64,000 bases of DNA from Hyphomicrobium_A sp036559705 (GCA_036559705.1 DATBSP010000139.1:1-64000); one strand, 5' to 3'; counted from the stretch's first letter, positions 55,209 through 63,646 are shown. Notes: generated from the letters alone by a model not told the origin. Numbers and translations are program-made.

Positions 55209-55643
55209 ATGCCGATGCCGACGGAATTCACGCCCATCTCGTCTACGCTCGGTGGCGTGGTGATCGGCCTCTCCGCCGTTTTGCTCATGCTGTTCCACGG
55301 CCGCATTGCCGGCATCAGCGGCATTATCGGCCGTTTGCTGCCGCCCTATGCCGGAGCCGAGCCGGCGCATGCCGCTGCCTTCCTTGTCGGGCTGATCGCC
55401 GCACCGCTTGTTTACATCGCGGCGGGCCCCACCATTACGCAGACCGTTTCAGGAAATTTGCCGCTGATGATCGGCGGCGGCCTGCTGGTCGGCTTCGGCG
55501 CTGCCTATGGCGGAGGCTGCACCAGCGGGCACGGCGTCTGCGGCTTAGCGCGCCTTTCGTCGCAATCACTCGCCGCCACCGCAATGTTCATGGCAACGGG
55601 CTTTGCCGCGGTGCTCCTCATGCGCCATGTGATCGGAGGTTGA
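55209..55643 (+). CDS. YeeE/YedE-family half transporter, first subunit
   Basis: This 144-residue inner-membrane protein has four hydrophobic helices. The signature of the thiosulfate/sulfur transporter family is present: a Cys in GAAYGGGCTSGHGVCGLARLS. Full-length YeeE carries two such halves in one chain; here they are separate genes. GGAG lies about nine bases before the ATG at 55209. The next half starts just past the stop. Role in import of sulfur compounds is inferred from family. Confidence 0.88.
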   Translation: MPMPTEFTPISSTLGGVVIGLSAVLLMLFHGRIAGISGIIGRLLPPYAGAEPAHAAAFLVGLIAAPLVYIAAGPTITQTVSGNLPLMIGGGLLVGFGAAYGGGCTSGHGVCGLARLSSQSLAATAMFMATGFAAVLLMRHVIGG

Positions 55644-55645
55644 AG

Positions 55646-56071
55646 GTGGGGCTGCTCGTCAATGTGCTTGCCGGCCTCTTGTTCGGCCTCGGGCTGCTGA
55701 TTTCCGGCATGGCCGATCCGGCGAAGGTGCAGAACTTCCTCGACGTATTCGGTACGTGGGACCCCAGTCTCGCGTTCGTCATGGCCGGCGCGGTGGCGAC
55801 GGCATTGGTTGGCTACCGCTTCTCCCTCGGCCGCCCGGCGCCGCTGCTGTCACCGCAATTCGCGCTGCCGGCGAGCGAGAAGATCGATCGCCGTCTTATG
55901 CTCGGTGCCGGGCTGTTCGGCGTCGGCTGGGGCCTCACCGGGTTCTGTCCAGGGCCGGCCGTCGTCTCGATTCCTTTGCTAGCGCCAGGAACGATGGCTC
56001 TCGTTCCAGCCATGCTCGGCGGCATTGCGCTCGCCCGCTCCCTACGCCTGCCGCGGTCCGCGCCGGCGTGA
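55646..56071 (+). CDS. YeeE/YedE-family half transporter, second subunit
   Basis: This 141-residue membrane protein is the second half of the same transporter (DUF6691 type). It has LLFGLGLLISGMADPAKVQNFL, WDPSLAFVMAGAVATAL and a late GWGLTGFCPGPAVVSI with the conserved Cys-Pro-Gly. The GTG at 55646 is preferred because GGAGG sits six bases upstream; a TTG at 55640 would overlap the previous stop. Each half carries one of the pair of Cys segments, so the pore is presumably a heterodimer. Confidence 0.88.
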   Translation: MGLLVNVLAGLLFGLGLLISGMADPAKVQNFLDVFGTWDPSLAFVMAGAVATALVGYRFSLGRPAPLLSPQFALPASEKIDRRLMLGAGLFGVGWGLTGFCPGPAVVSIPLLAPGTMALVPAMLGGIALARSLRLPRSAPA

Positions 56072-56280
56072 TCCTGCCGCCGATGCTTAAAATGCAGCGC
56101 AGCGGTGCAAGCAGCGATTATCGAACGCGCGATATCAGCAGAAATTCGAATATCGAAATCGCGATTTCTTGGTTGCTCACCTTGTCGCACCCCGCTTAGC
56201 TTGGGAGCAGGGTCAAGTTTCATTTGGAAAGGCGCTGACTAACGGGGGATTGCGACCAACAATCAGAGCGAGGTACCACC

Positions 56281-56853
56281 ATGGCTACCACTCTCCTTGT
56301 TCCCGGTCTCGACGGCGGTGGCGACGGCCACTGGTTGAGCTGGTTCGAAACTGCGATCCCCAATACGCGCCGTGTCTTGCAGCCCGATTCAAAAAGCATG
56401 GATCTGTCGGAATGGTCGGCGGCGGTGCGCCGGCACGTCGACCGCAGCGACGATCCGGTGTGGATCATCGCCCACGGCTTCGGCTGCCTTGCCGCCGTGC
56501 GCGCGGCGTTTGATTGCCCTGACCGCATCGAAGGCGCCCTGCTCGTTGCGCCGTTCGATCCCGACAATATGCGTCTCGCCTGGATGTTGCCCGAAGAGCC
56601 GCTCGGCTTTCCGAGCGCCATCGTCGCCAGCACCAACGATCCGCACATGCGCTTGAGCAAGGCGGCGTTTTGGGCCGGCTTCTGGAGCAGCGAGTTCGTC
56701 AACGCCGGTCGGGTCGGCGGCCTCGATCCCGCCTACGGCTTTGGCCCGTGGCCCGATGGTCTCGCCATCCTCGAAGACCTGCGCCGTTCGCCCGCCGCGT
56801 GTTTGCGCCGCATCGGCGGCAAAGAGCTGTCGCACTTGTCGCGCGCCATCTGA
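56281..56853 (+). CDS. RBBP9/YdeN-family alpha/beta-hydrolase with altered catalytic site
   Basis: This 190-residue protein has the fold and length of the RBBP9/YdeN family (LVPGLDGGGDGHWLSWF, LSEWSAAVRRHVD, GALLVAPFDPDN, SAIVASTNDPHM, GFGPWPDG). The nucleophile elbow reads AHGFGC, so Gly66 stands where the family has Ser. The usual Gly-His-Ile-Asn loop reads GRVGG, so Arg144 stands at the catalytic His. Only the Asp (Asp120) is kept. By family rules it should be inactive as a hydrolase, possibly a binding protein. It stands alone, 209 bases after the sulfur transporter pair. Confidence 0.78.
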   Translation: MATTLLVPGLDGGGDGHWLSWFETAIPNTRRVLQPDSKSMDLSEWSAAVRRHVDRSDDPVWIIAHGFGCLAAVRAAFDCPDRIEGALLVAPFDPDNMRLAWMLPEEPLGFPSAIVASTNDPHMRLSKAAFWAGFWSSEFVNAGRVGGLDPAYGFGPWPDGLAILEDLRRSPAACLRRIGGKELSHLSRAI

Positions 56854-56939
56854 CGAACCATCCTCGGCGCGGAAGCTTTGACCGAGATGATCGAGGCGCG
56901 TCGCTACTGCCGCGACGTCTACTAACGGCCGCGCGCGCC

Positions 56940-57758
56940 TCAGCGCTTGATGCGGAACTGGATCGGCAGGGACAGATTGATCGTCAGGTTGGGCACGTCC
57001 GACGGTGGCGTCGGGAACGGGCTGGCGCGATTGAGGACTTCGATCGCCTCTTGATCGAGCAGGTCGGAACCCGAGCTCTTGTCGAGATGCACAGAGATCA
57101 CTTTGCCCGAGCGGTCGATGGTGAATGACACGTTGGCGACGCCCTCGTGGCCGTTCGAGCGCGCCGCGTGCGGATATTTCTTATGCTTGTTCAGGTGGAA
57201 GACGAGGGACTTTTGCCAGCTCATCGCCGCTTCCGACGGCTTCGTGGACACGCCCTGCTTGGGTGCCGCCGGTCTCTCGGCGTGCGGGGCATCGACGGGT
57301 GGCGGCGCGCTCGTCTCCTGCGAGGCGACGGATTGCTGCGGGATCGCTTTCTGCTCCGGCCGCGGGTCTTCCTTTACCTCTTCGGTCTTGATTTCTTCGA
57401 TCGGCGTCTGCTTCTGCACCACGACCTCGGGTTCGGGGGCGAGCGGCGCCTCCTCGACCTTCGGCAGTTCGATGTCGGACTTTTCCTTGATCTCCTCGGT
57501 CGGCGCGACGGCTGCCGCGGCCTCCTCAGCGCGCGGGCCGATGGCGAGGTTGAGCTTCTCGGTCGGCGGCGCCATCGGGACCGGCGCCAGCTCAACCATG
57601 AAGGCGCCGGAGTCCTCGTCGGTGGTTTCCTGCTCCGGCCAGTTCATGACGGCGAGCGCGCCGGCGGCGGCGTGCATCGAGACCATCATCACCCCGGCCA
57701 CCAACCAACGGCGGGCGCGAACGCCTGAGCCCTCGAGGGATTCTAAATGCGCGATCAT
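56940..57758 (-). CDS. tonB: TonB energy transducer
   Basis: This 272-residue protein has an N-terminal transmembrane helix (about residues 16-39), then a long Glu/Pro/Lys-rich periplasmic linker of about 130 residues. The C-terminal TonB domain shows YPHAARSNGHEGVANVSFTI then DRSGKV, and FPTPPSD near the end. It couples the proton motive force via ExbB-ExbD to outer-membrane receptors. It overlaps exbD by four bases and is the last gene of exbB-exbD-tonB. No receptor gene is adjacent. Confidence 0.92.
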   Translation of the reverse strand: MIAHLESLEGSGVRARRWLVAGVMMVSMHAAAGALAVMNWPEQETTDEDSGAFMVELAPVPMAPPTEKLNLAIGPRAEEAAAAVAPTEEIKEKSDIELPKVEEAPLAPEPEVVVQKQTPIEEIKTEEVKEDPRPEQKAIPQQSVASQETSAPPPVDAPHAERPAAPKQGVSTKPSEAAMSWQKSLVFHLNKHKKYPHAARSNGHEGVANVSFTIDRSGKVISVHLDKSSGSDLLDQEAIEVLNRASPFPTPPSDVPNLTINLSLPIQFRIKR

Positions 57759-58270
57759 GGTGACGGCGAGGCCGGCGGGCTTGGCGCGGGCTGCGCTGCT
57801 CCACTTGCCGGTGCCGCGGGAACGGTGCCGGGTGCGGGCGTCGGCTCGCCGGGGATGGGTGGTCCTTCCAGCCCGACGAAGGCGATCTTGAGGTAGCCGG
57901 CGGCGCGCAGCGTATCCATCAGCCGCATCAGCTCGCCGTAGGGCACCGCCTTATCGGCACGCAGGAATAGGCGCTTGCTGCGGTTGCTGTTTGTCTGCGC
58001 ATCGAGCGCCGGGCCGAGCCCGCTCCACAGCACCATGTCGTTGCCCACCGCCAGGGAAAGGTCGGACTTCAATGTGACGTACAGTGGCTGATCGGGCTTG
58101 GCCGCCGGCGCTGCTGCCGATACCGGCAGCTCGACCGGCACGTCGACTGTCGACAATGGCGCCACCACCATGAAGATAATGAGCAGCACGAGCATCACAT
58201 CGATGAACGGTGTGACATTGATCTCGTGCGTTTCCGAGATGTCGTCGTCGTCCTGCAGGCGCCCGGCCAT
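57755..58270 (-). CDS. exbD: Biopolymer transport protein ExbD
   Basis: This 171-residue protein has one transmembrane helix near the N-terminus with the hallmark Asp (INVTPFIDVMLVLLIIFMVV). The periplasmic ExbD domain has VELPVSAAAPAAKPDQPLYV, VLWSGLGPALDA and RADKAVPYGELMRLMDTLR. The last 25 residues are Pro/Ala/Ser-rich, longer than usual. Gap to exbB is nine bases and the tonB start overlaps its stop. Confidence 0.93.
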   Translation of the reverse strand: MAGRLQDDDDISETHEINVTPFIDVMLVLLIIFMVVAPLSTVDVPVELPVSAAAPAAKPDQPLYVTLKSDLSLAVGNDMVLWSGLGPALDAQTNSNRSKRLFLRADKAVPYGELMRLMDTLRAAGYLKIAFVGLEGPPIPGEPTPAPGTVPAAPASGAAQPAPSPPASPSP

Positions 58271-58279
58271 GGCCTACTC

Positions 58280-59461
58280 CTACTCCGCGGCTCGCAGCTC
58301 GGGTCGCACGCCGCGATCGAAGTCGCGCGACAACAGGCCCAGCACGGTGACGGCGGCGTCGCCGACCAGGGCTTTATAGCCGCCGATGGCGCGCGCGAAG
58401 TGATTGTAAATGATGACCGCCGGGATAGCCGCAACGAGGCCGAAGGCGGTGGCGAGCAGCGCTTCGGCGATGCCCGGGGCGACGATGGCGAGGTTCGTCG
58501 TCTGCGCTTCGGAGATGCCGATGAAGCTGTTCATGATGCCCCACACGGTACCGAACAGTCCGACGAACGGTGCCGTGGAGCCGATGGTCGCCAGCACACC
58601 CGTGCCGCGGTTGACGTCGCGCCCGGCGGCGAGCTCGATGCGGTCGAGGCGCGCCGATACGCGCTCCTTGATGGCGTATTTGTCGGCGACGTCCCATGAG
58701 GCGCGCGTCTCGGCGATGGCAGCATTGAGCATGGCCGGCACGGCGCCGCGCTTGGAGTCGATGAGGCTCACCGCCTCGCTGATCGAGTTGGCCGAGCTGA
58801 GCTTGCGCAGGGCATTGCGCACGCGCCGCTTGGCCGCCCACAGCTCGAGGCTCTTCGCCAGCCAAACGGTCCAGGTGATGACCGAAGCAAAGATGAGGCC
58901 GATCATCACCGCCTTCACGACGACGTCGGCTTCCATGAACATGCTCCACGGCGACAAGTCGCGTGGCAGCTTCTCGGCGTGGATCATGGCCGTCGGAGAC
59001 GGCGCGGCGGGCGTAGCGACAGGGGCACCGGGCACTGTCACGTCGTTAGCGACGCCGGGCGTTGCGGGAGCTGTCGGTGCTGCTGCATCAGTCGATGCGG
59101 GCGACGAAGGTGGTGTCGCAGCCGGCGCGGTTGCAGCGTCGGGCGTCGCGGACGGCGTAGTCGTCGTGGAGGCTGCCGCCGGAGAAGTGGGAGACGCGTC
59201 CGGCTTCGACGTCGGAGGTGTGGCAGCCTGCGGTTCGGTCGGAGTCGAGGTCGTCGCGGCGGGAGTAGGCGTCGAAGGCGCTGCGGCAGGCGTGCTCGGC
59301 GGCGTCGGGCTGGCGGTTTCGCTGGGCGGGTGCGGCGAGGTCGTCGGTGTCGGTTGCGGGCTGTCCTGCGCGTGAGCCGTTGCGAGTCCGGCAAGCGCCA
59401 GGACAAACGCGAGGCTGGCCAGATTAGAAAGATTCAAAAATCGCGAGCGATGGTAAGCCAT
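58280..59461 (-). CDS. exbB: ExbB with a long Pro/Thr/Ala-rich periplasmic extension
   Basis: This 393-residue protein is much longer than plain ExbB (about 240). After a signal-like segment (residues 1-31) comes a low-complexity stretch of about 120 residues made almost only of Pro, Thr, Ala and Ser. The MotA/TolQ/ExbB channel domain follows, with three helices (VVKAVMIGLIFASVITWTVW near residue 175; GSTAPFVGLFGTVWGIMNSF; ALLATAFGLVAAIPAVIIYN). N-terminal extensions occur in several alphaproteobacterial ExbB proteins, but I know no function for this one. The polyproline-like stretch may depend on EF-P. The ATG at 59461 is preferred to 59497. Confidence 0.9.
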   Translation of the reverse strand: MAYHRSRFLNLSNLASLAFVLALAGLATAHAQDSPQPTPTTSPHPPSETASPTPPSTPAAAPSTPTPAATTSTPTEPQAATPPTSKPDASPTSPAAASTTTTPSATPDAATAPAATPPSSPASTDAAAPTAPATPGVANDVTVPGAPVATPAAPSPTAMIHAEKLPRDLSPWSMFMEADVVVKAVMIGLIFASVITWTVWLAKSLELWAAKRRVRNALRKLSSANSISEAVSLIDSKRGAVPAMLNAAIAETRASWDVADKYAIKERVSARLDRIELAAGRDVNRGTGVLATIGSTAPFVGLFGTVWGIMNSFIGISEAQTTNLAIVAPGIAEALLATAFGLVAAIPAVIIYNHFARAIGGYKALVGDAAVTVLGLLSRDFDRGVRPELRAAE

Positions 59462-59712
59462 GGCGCCGAATTCTATTCCAAATACTGGAGACCCCAAGGG
59501 TCCATAGGTAATACCTGACTAAGCATGTCAAGTTTGAACTCATCAACGCGACAACGCCGCGAGGGATAGTGAAGTGCGCCAACCCTGAACGATCCTCCTT
59601 TGCGGCACGGGCGATGCTGATCAAAAGTAGGCGGCGCAACTTTGGCGGCGTGCCCGAACCTTCTCGACGCATGTCCCCTTGGTTAGCGCGCCGGGCGTGC
59701 TACTCATAGGTC

Positions 59713-60111
59713 ATGACCGACAAACCCATGCCGATGGACGAGGCGGAGTGGCGCAAGCAGCTCACGCCCGAGCAGTACCGCGTGTTGCGCGAGAAGGGGA
59801 CGGAGCCGCCGTTTACCGGTGAATTCCTGCATGTTGAAGCGGACGGCACCTTCACCTGCGCGGCCTGCGGCAATCCGCTGTTCGCCTCCGATGCCAAGTT
59901 CGACTCCGGAACGGGATGGCCATCGTTCGACGAGGCGCTTTCCGGCGCCGTCGAGTCTCACACTGATAGCTCGCACGGCATGGTGCGCACGGAGATTACC
60001 TGCGCGCGCTGCGGCTCGCACCTGGGGCACGTGTTCAACGACGGACCGACGGCGAGCGGCAAGCGCTATTGCATCAACTCGGTGTGCCTCAATCTCGAAG
60101 AAAAAGAGTGA
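59713..60111 (+). CDS. msrB: Peptide-methionine (R)-S-oxide reductase
   Basis: This 132-residue enzyme reduces methionine R-sulfoxide in proteins. It has the structural zinc site (Cys49/Cys52 and Cys97/Cys100, in CAAC and CARC), the GTGWPSF block, the HLGHVFNDGP block and the catalytic Cys120 in KRYCINS. No signal peptide, so it is cytoplasmic. It is convergent with the YedY-like gene, whose operon may serve the same purpose outside the cytoplasm. Confidence 0.96.
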   Translation: MTDKPMPMDEAEWRKQLTPEQYRVLREKGTEPPFTGEFLHVEADGTFTCAACGNPLFASDAKFDSGTGWPSFDEALSGAVESHTDSSHGMVRTEITCARCGSHLGHVFNDGPTASGKRYCINSVCLNLEEKE

Positions 60112-60123
60112 GCGCCGCCTAGC

Positions 60124-60891
60124 TCAGATGCCGGCGTACCACTCGTAGCCGAGATCCTCCCAGAAGCCGCCGCGGCCGCCGCGGATCATGGCAAAGCTCG
60201 ACACCGCTTCGATGCGCTGCACGTATTTGGCGTGCTTGTAGCCGAGTTGGCGCTCTACGCGCAGGCGGAGGGGCGCGCCGTGCGGCACGGCAAGCGCTTG
60301 CCCGTTCATGTCGTAGGCGAGGATCGTCTGCGGATGGAACGCGTCAATGAGGTCGATGCTCTCGTAGTACTTGCCGCTGCGGCCGAGCGTGTCGGCGCAA
60401 TGAAGCACGAGGTAGCGCGCTTCCGGCTTCAGCCCCACGCTTTGCAGGAGCGGCGCCATCTGCGCGCCCGTCCATTTGCCGATAGCGCTCCATCCCTCAA
60501 CGCAGTCGTGCCGCGTGATTTGAGTCCGCGCCGGTAGCTTGCGCAGCTCGGGGAGGCTCAGGGACACCGGGCGTTCGACGAGGCCGCCGATGTCGAGCCG
60601 CCAGTCGGCAAAGCCGTTCTGCGCCGCTTGCTGATAGGCAGGATCGGCGACGCTGGTCGAGCCGTTCGCCTTGAAGTGTTTGGAGAGGTCCGCCTCGGTG
60701 TACTCGCGTGCGAGCGAGCGCGACGATAGCGCCAGGCGCTGCACGCGCTCCGTCGCGCCTTCGGCGGTGTAGAGCATGTCGCGGAACGAGGGGCTCTGCG
60801 AGAGCTGATCGCAGCCGCCCAGCAGCGCGGCGCCACCGACTGCCGCGCCGCGGATGAGGAAGCCTCGCCTGCTCAATCGGTCACTTGCCAT
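60124..60891 (-). CDS. YedY/SorA-like molybdopterin oxidoreductase (Tat-exported lipoprotein)
   Basis: This 255-residue enzyme is of the sulfite oxidase fold (MsrP/YedY-like). A twin-arginine signal is plain (SRRGFLIRGAAVGG), and Cys27 in LLGGCDQ looks like a lipobox, so it may be a Tat-exported lipoprotein. The Mo-ligand Cys130 lies in RHDCVEGWSAIGKW, followed by RYLVLHCADTLG and APLRLRVERQLGYKHAKY. MsrP itself is longer (about 330), so the substrate is open. It overlaps the cytochrome b561-type gene by 11 bases, its probable membrane electron donor. Confidence 0.88.
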   Translation of the reverse strand: MASDRLSRRGFLIRGAAVGGAALLGGCDQLSQSPSFRDMLYTAEGATERVQRLALSSRSLAREYTEADLSKHFKANGSTSVADPAYQQAAQNGFADWRLDIGGLVERPVSLSLPELRKLPARTQITRHDCVEGWSAIGKWTGAQMAPLLQSVGLKPEARYLVLHCADTLGRSGKYYESIDLIDAFHPQTILAYDMNGQALAVPHGAPLRLRVERQLGYKHAKYVQRIEAVSSFAMIRGGRGGFWEDLGYEWYAGI

Positions 60892-61723
60892 GCGTTGCCT
60901 CCTCCGGTTCGATCGCGTAGCGGCCGGTGATCATGGAGCGGATGTTGTTCCAGGCGCCCGAAGCGAACACCATGAACACGTGCACGATGACGAACAGCGT
61001 GATGCCCGTCGCGCACAGGAAGTGAATGGTGCGGGCCGACTGGCGTCCGCCGAAGACATCGAGCAGGAACGGAAATGCGGCGTTCATCGCCGGCGACATG
61101 GTGAGACCGGTCAAAAAGATGAGCGGCAGCAACCCGAAGATCACCGCCAGGTAAGCGAGCTTTTGCAGCACGTTGTAGCTCTTGGCCTCATCTCCCTTCG
61201 GGAAGCGAAAGCGGATGTGCTCCCAGACCGACTGTCCAATGTGGCGCAGCTGGCCGCGAGTCGGGGCGAGGTCGCGGCGCACGTGGCCGCTCCACGCCGC
61301 GTAGGTGAGGTAGGCGAGACCGTTGAGCACGAACAGCCAGGCGAAGAAGAAATGCCAGCGCCGCCCCGTAGCCAAGTCGCGGTAGGAAGGGAGAGTGATC
61401 CAGTGCGGAAAGCCGCGCCCCTCAAGCTCGCCGTTGGCACCGCGCGACAAGCCGAGCACGCCGGTCGTATCGAACTTGGTGGAACTGATGGTTGTGATGC
61501 CGGCGTAGCTGCCGTCGGAGCGCTGGATCGCATCCATGCTTAGCACGGCGCGGTCGGGCGCGGACTTCTCGCCGAAATACAGGGTTGGATGCGCGTTGAA
61601 GATCTGCAGTCCGCTGAGCAGCAGAACGAGAAGACAGAAGGCGTTCACCCAGTGCGTGATGCGCACCGCGAGCGCATGGCGGTAGACGATCTCGTGCTGC
61701 GGGACGACGGCGGAGCTGACCAT
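60881..61723 (-). CDS. Cytochrome b561-type membrane subunit
   Basis: This 280-residue integral membrane protein has about five helices and conserved His residues for two b hemes (HALAVRITHWVNAFCLL; WHFFFAWLFVLNGLAYL; RTIHFLCATGITLFVIVHVF). A periplasmic loop of about 70 residues lies between helices 1 and 2. Such proteins pass quinol electrons to a periplasmic molybdoenzyme. Overlap with the YedY-like gene makes them a unit, comparable to MsrP-MsrQ, though MsrQ is a different, smaller family. Confidence 0.88.
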   Translation of the reverse strand: MVSSAVVPQHEIVYRHALAVRITHWVNAFCLLVLLLSGLQIFNAHPTLYFGEKSAPDRAVLSMDAIQRSDGSYAGITTISSTKFDTTGVLGLSRGANGELEGRGFPHWITLPSYRDLATGRRWHFFFAWLFVLNGLAYLTYAAWSGHVRRDLAPTRGQLRHIGQSVWEHIRFRFPKGDEAKSYNVLQKLAYLAVIFGLLPLIFLTGLTMSPAMNAAFPFLLDVFGGRQSARTIHFLCATGITLFVIVHVFMVFASGAWNNIRSMITGRYAIEPEEATHGK

Positions 61724-61779
61724 GTGCCAACCTTTCCTGGCGATCCTAGCTCAGCTACGAGCGCACTTGGGCTATGGCT

Positions 61780-62502
61780 TCAATAGCGTGTAGTTATTTC
61801 CGTAAGCCACTCCGGCGAGGCTTGCACCAGCAGGGCCTCCAGCTGCTTGTCGAAGCCGGTGACGATCAACAGTCCGATAACCACGAGCACCCCGCCCATG
61901 ATGAGTTTGCCGCCTTTGCCGGCTTCCATCAGCCGTCCGCGCCAGCGCATGAGGGTGTCGCGCGACAACAGGCCCAGGACCAACAGCGGCAGCGCCGCGC
62001 CGAGGCCGAACGCCAGCATGATGAGTGTCACCTGGCCCAAATCCTTGCCTTGCGAGGCAAGCACGGAAGCTGAGCCGAGCGTCGGTCCGACGCAGGGGCT
62101 CCATACCGCTCCGAGCAGAAGGCCGAGCCAGAACTGGCCGTAGACGCCGCTGGTCTCGATGCCGCCGAAGTTGTCCTCGGTCCAGCTGCTGACCGGCGCC
62201 GCGGCCGCTGCAACCTGGGTGTGTAACTGCGGCACCAAGAGAACCACGCCGATGCTGATCAGCAAGAGCGCAGCAAACGTGCGGAGGAAACCGGCATCCA
62301 AACCTATACCGTAGCCAACGGTAGCGATGAACATGCCGATGACAACGAACGATAGTGCGAGGCCACCGGCCAGCGCCAGGGGACCGAGCCGATGCTCGCT
62401 TACCGCGGTGGCGAGAATGATCGGCAGCAGTGGCAGCACGCACGGCGAAAGCGTCGAGAGAATGCCGGCGAGAAGAGCAAAGGCGGCGCTGCCGAGTAGC
62501 AT
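61780..62502 (-). CDS. CcdA-type disulfide reductase membrane protein
   Basis: This 240-residue protein has six transmembrane helices and the two conserved Cys of CcdA/DsbD (LSPCVLPLLPIILA in helix 1 and WSPCVGPTLG in helix 4). It carries reducing equivalents from cytoplasmic thioredoxin to the periplasm, for cytochrome c maturation or repair. Between the halves, a periplasmic loop holds SSWTEDNFGG. The adjacent thioredoxin-like gene (19 bases upstream) is its likely partner. Both lie in the same run as the YedY-like and b561 genes. Confidence 0.92.
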   Translation of the reverse strand: MLLGSAAFALLAGILSTLSPCVLPLLPIILATAVSEHRLGPLALAGGLALSFVVIGMFIATVGYGIGLDAGFLRTFAALLLISIGVVLLVPQLHTQVAAAAAPVSSWTEDNFGGIETSGVYGQFWLGLLLGAVWSPCVGPTLGSASVLASQGKDLGQVTLIMLAFGLGAALPLLVLGLLSRDTLMRWRGRLMEAGKGGKLIMGGVLVVIGLLIVTGFDKQLEALLVQASPEWLTEITTRY

Positions 62503-62521
62503 AGGCGTATCCTCGAGCAGC

Positions 62522-62923
62522 CTACGGCATCGCCGTTTTGATCAACGCTTCGATCGACGCCTTGTTGGTATCGCCGGTTGAGCGGCCGGTTTCGGTCTTT
62601 CCTTTGAAGGCGATCAGCGTGCTCTGCTTGCGCACGTTGAAGCTCTTCAGAACGTCCGGCTGATGGTCGAAATCGACCTTGAGCACTGTGAGGTCGTCGT
62701 ACTTGGCATCTTGCTTCAGGCCGCTGAGAACGGTTTGCTGCGCCTTACAGACCGGACACCAGGGTGCATAGACGTCGATCAGCAGCGGCTTGCCGCTGCT
62801 CTGTGCCGCCCCGAATGCCGTAGTGTCGAACGGCTTTTCCTCGAAGGTCCATCCGGCGCCGGCGCCGAATGCCAAGCCTGCAAACACAATCGATGCAATC
62901 TTAATGAATGTGACAGCACGCAT
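62522..62923 (-). CDS. Periplasmic thioredoxin-like protein
   Basis: This 133-residue protein has a signal peptide (about residues 1-24) and a thioredoxin fold with the active site WCPVC (Cys56 and Cys59) in VYAPWCPVCKAQQ. Later blocks are LKVDFDHQPDVL and a strand QSTLIAFKGKTETGR with the usual cis-Pro position occupied by Ser-Thr rather than Thr-Pro, a deviation. It probably receives electrons from CcdA encoded 19 bases downstream. First gene of the apparent operon. Confidence 0.88.
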   Translation of the reverse strand: MRAVTFIKIASIVFAGLAFGAGAGWTFEEKPFDTTAFGAAQSSGKPLLIDVYAPWCPVCKAQQTVLSGLKQDAKYDDLTVLKVDFDHQPDVLKSFNVRKQSTLIAFKGKTETGRSTGDTNKASIEALIKTAMP

Positions 62924-63085
62924 GGGATCCTCCGCGGGCAGGCACGTGCCAAGGTGTACCGCCTGATACGCGTCCCGAACCTCGAAAGTTACACCCTCGC
63001 GTGGCTCCGCATCGTCGGTCTTCAGGTGCTCGCGGAGCTTGGACGTCGCGCGGGAAAGGCAATTCAGGCGCGCACCACCGGCGCG

Positions 63086-63469
63086 TCAGCGCCACAGACC
63101 TAGATCTTCCCACCGGTCTTCAGGAATCTCTTTGCCGATCTCGTAGGTGAAGCTCAGGGGCTTCATCTGATCGGGCGACACGTCGCATTTGAACTTCAGT
63201 TCATACCAGTGTGACATGGCGCGCACGGCGCCGCCCTTCGCCGCAACTTGCGTACCGCTGAACGCGGCGCGTCCCGTGATGCTGGACTTGAGGCGATCGG
63301 CCTTTGGCAGCTTGCCGTCGCGCCGGATCGTATCGATGCCCTTGATGACGCACACCAGGCGCGCCCGCTCTTCAGGGTCGAGCTTCATCTATTGGTCGTT
63401 GATGTTCCCCGCCTGCGCGGCCAGCGGACACAGGAATAGCGGCGCGAGCGGCAGAAGCCAGCGTGTCAT
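63086..63469 (-). pseudogene. DUF930-type secreted protein split by an in-frame amber codon
   Basis: The minus-strand start at 63469 (GGGGGAA upstream) encodes a signal peptide (MTRWLLPLAPLFLCPLAAQA) followed by GNINDQ. A TAG stop follows (63391-63389), and then, in the same frame, MKLDPEERARLVCVIKGIDT and the rest of a DUF930 domain (AKGGAVRAMSHWYELKFKCD, EDRWEDLGLWR) to 63086. Both parts are otherwise intact. Translation could restart at the Met after the stop, giving a 100-residue protein without signal peptide, which would not reach the periplasm. A single substitution such as TTG to TAG explains it. Confidence 0.82.
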
Positions 63470-63646
63470 GACGTTCCCCCGGATGCCGAGCCCTTGGCGG
63501 CTCTTGGTCTTTAGTTCCCCACACATGGTCACTGAGGGAAAAATCGGGCGCCTCTGTGGCTTGGCGTCAAGGCGGTGCCGCCACTCAGCTTCAGAAAGCC
63601 GCGATACAACCATTGCACAATTCAACAATCCTTGTAGTGTTGCGGC

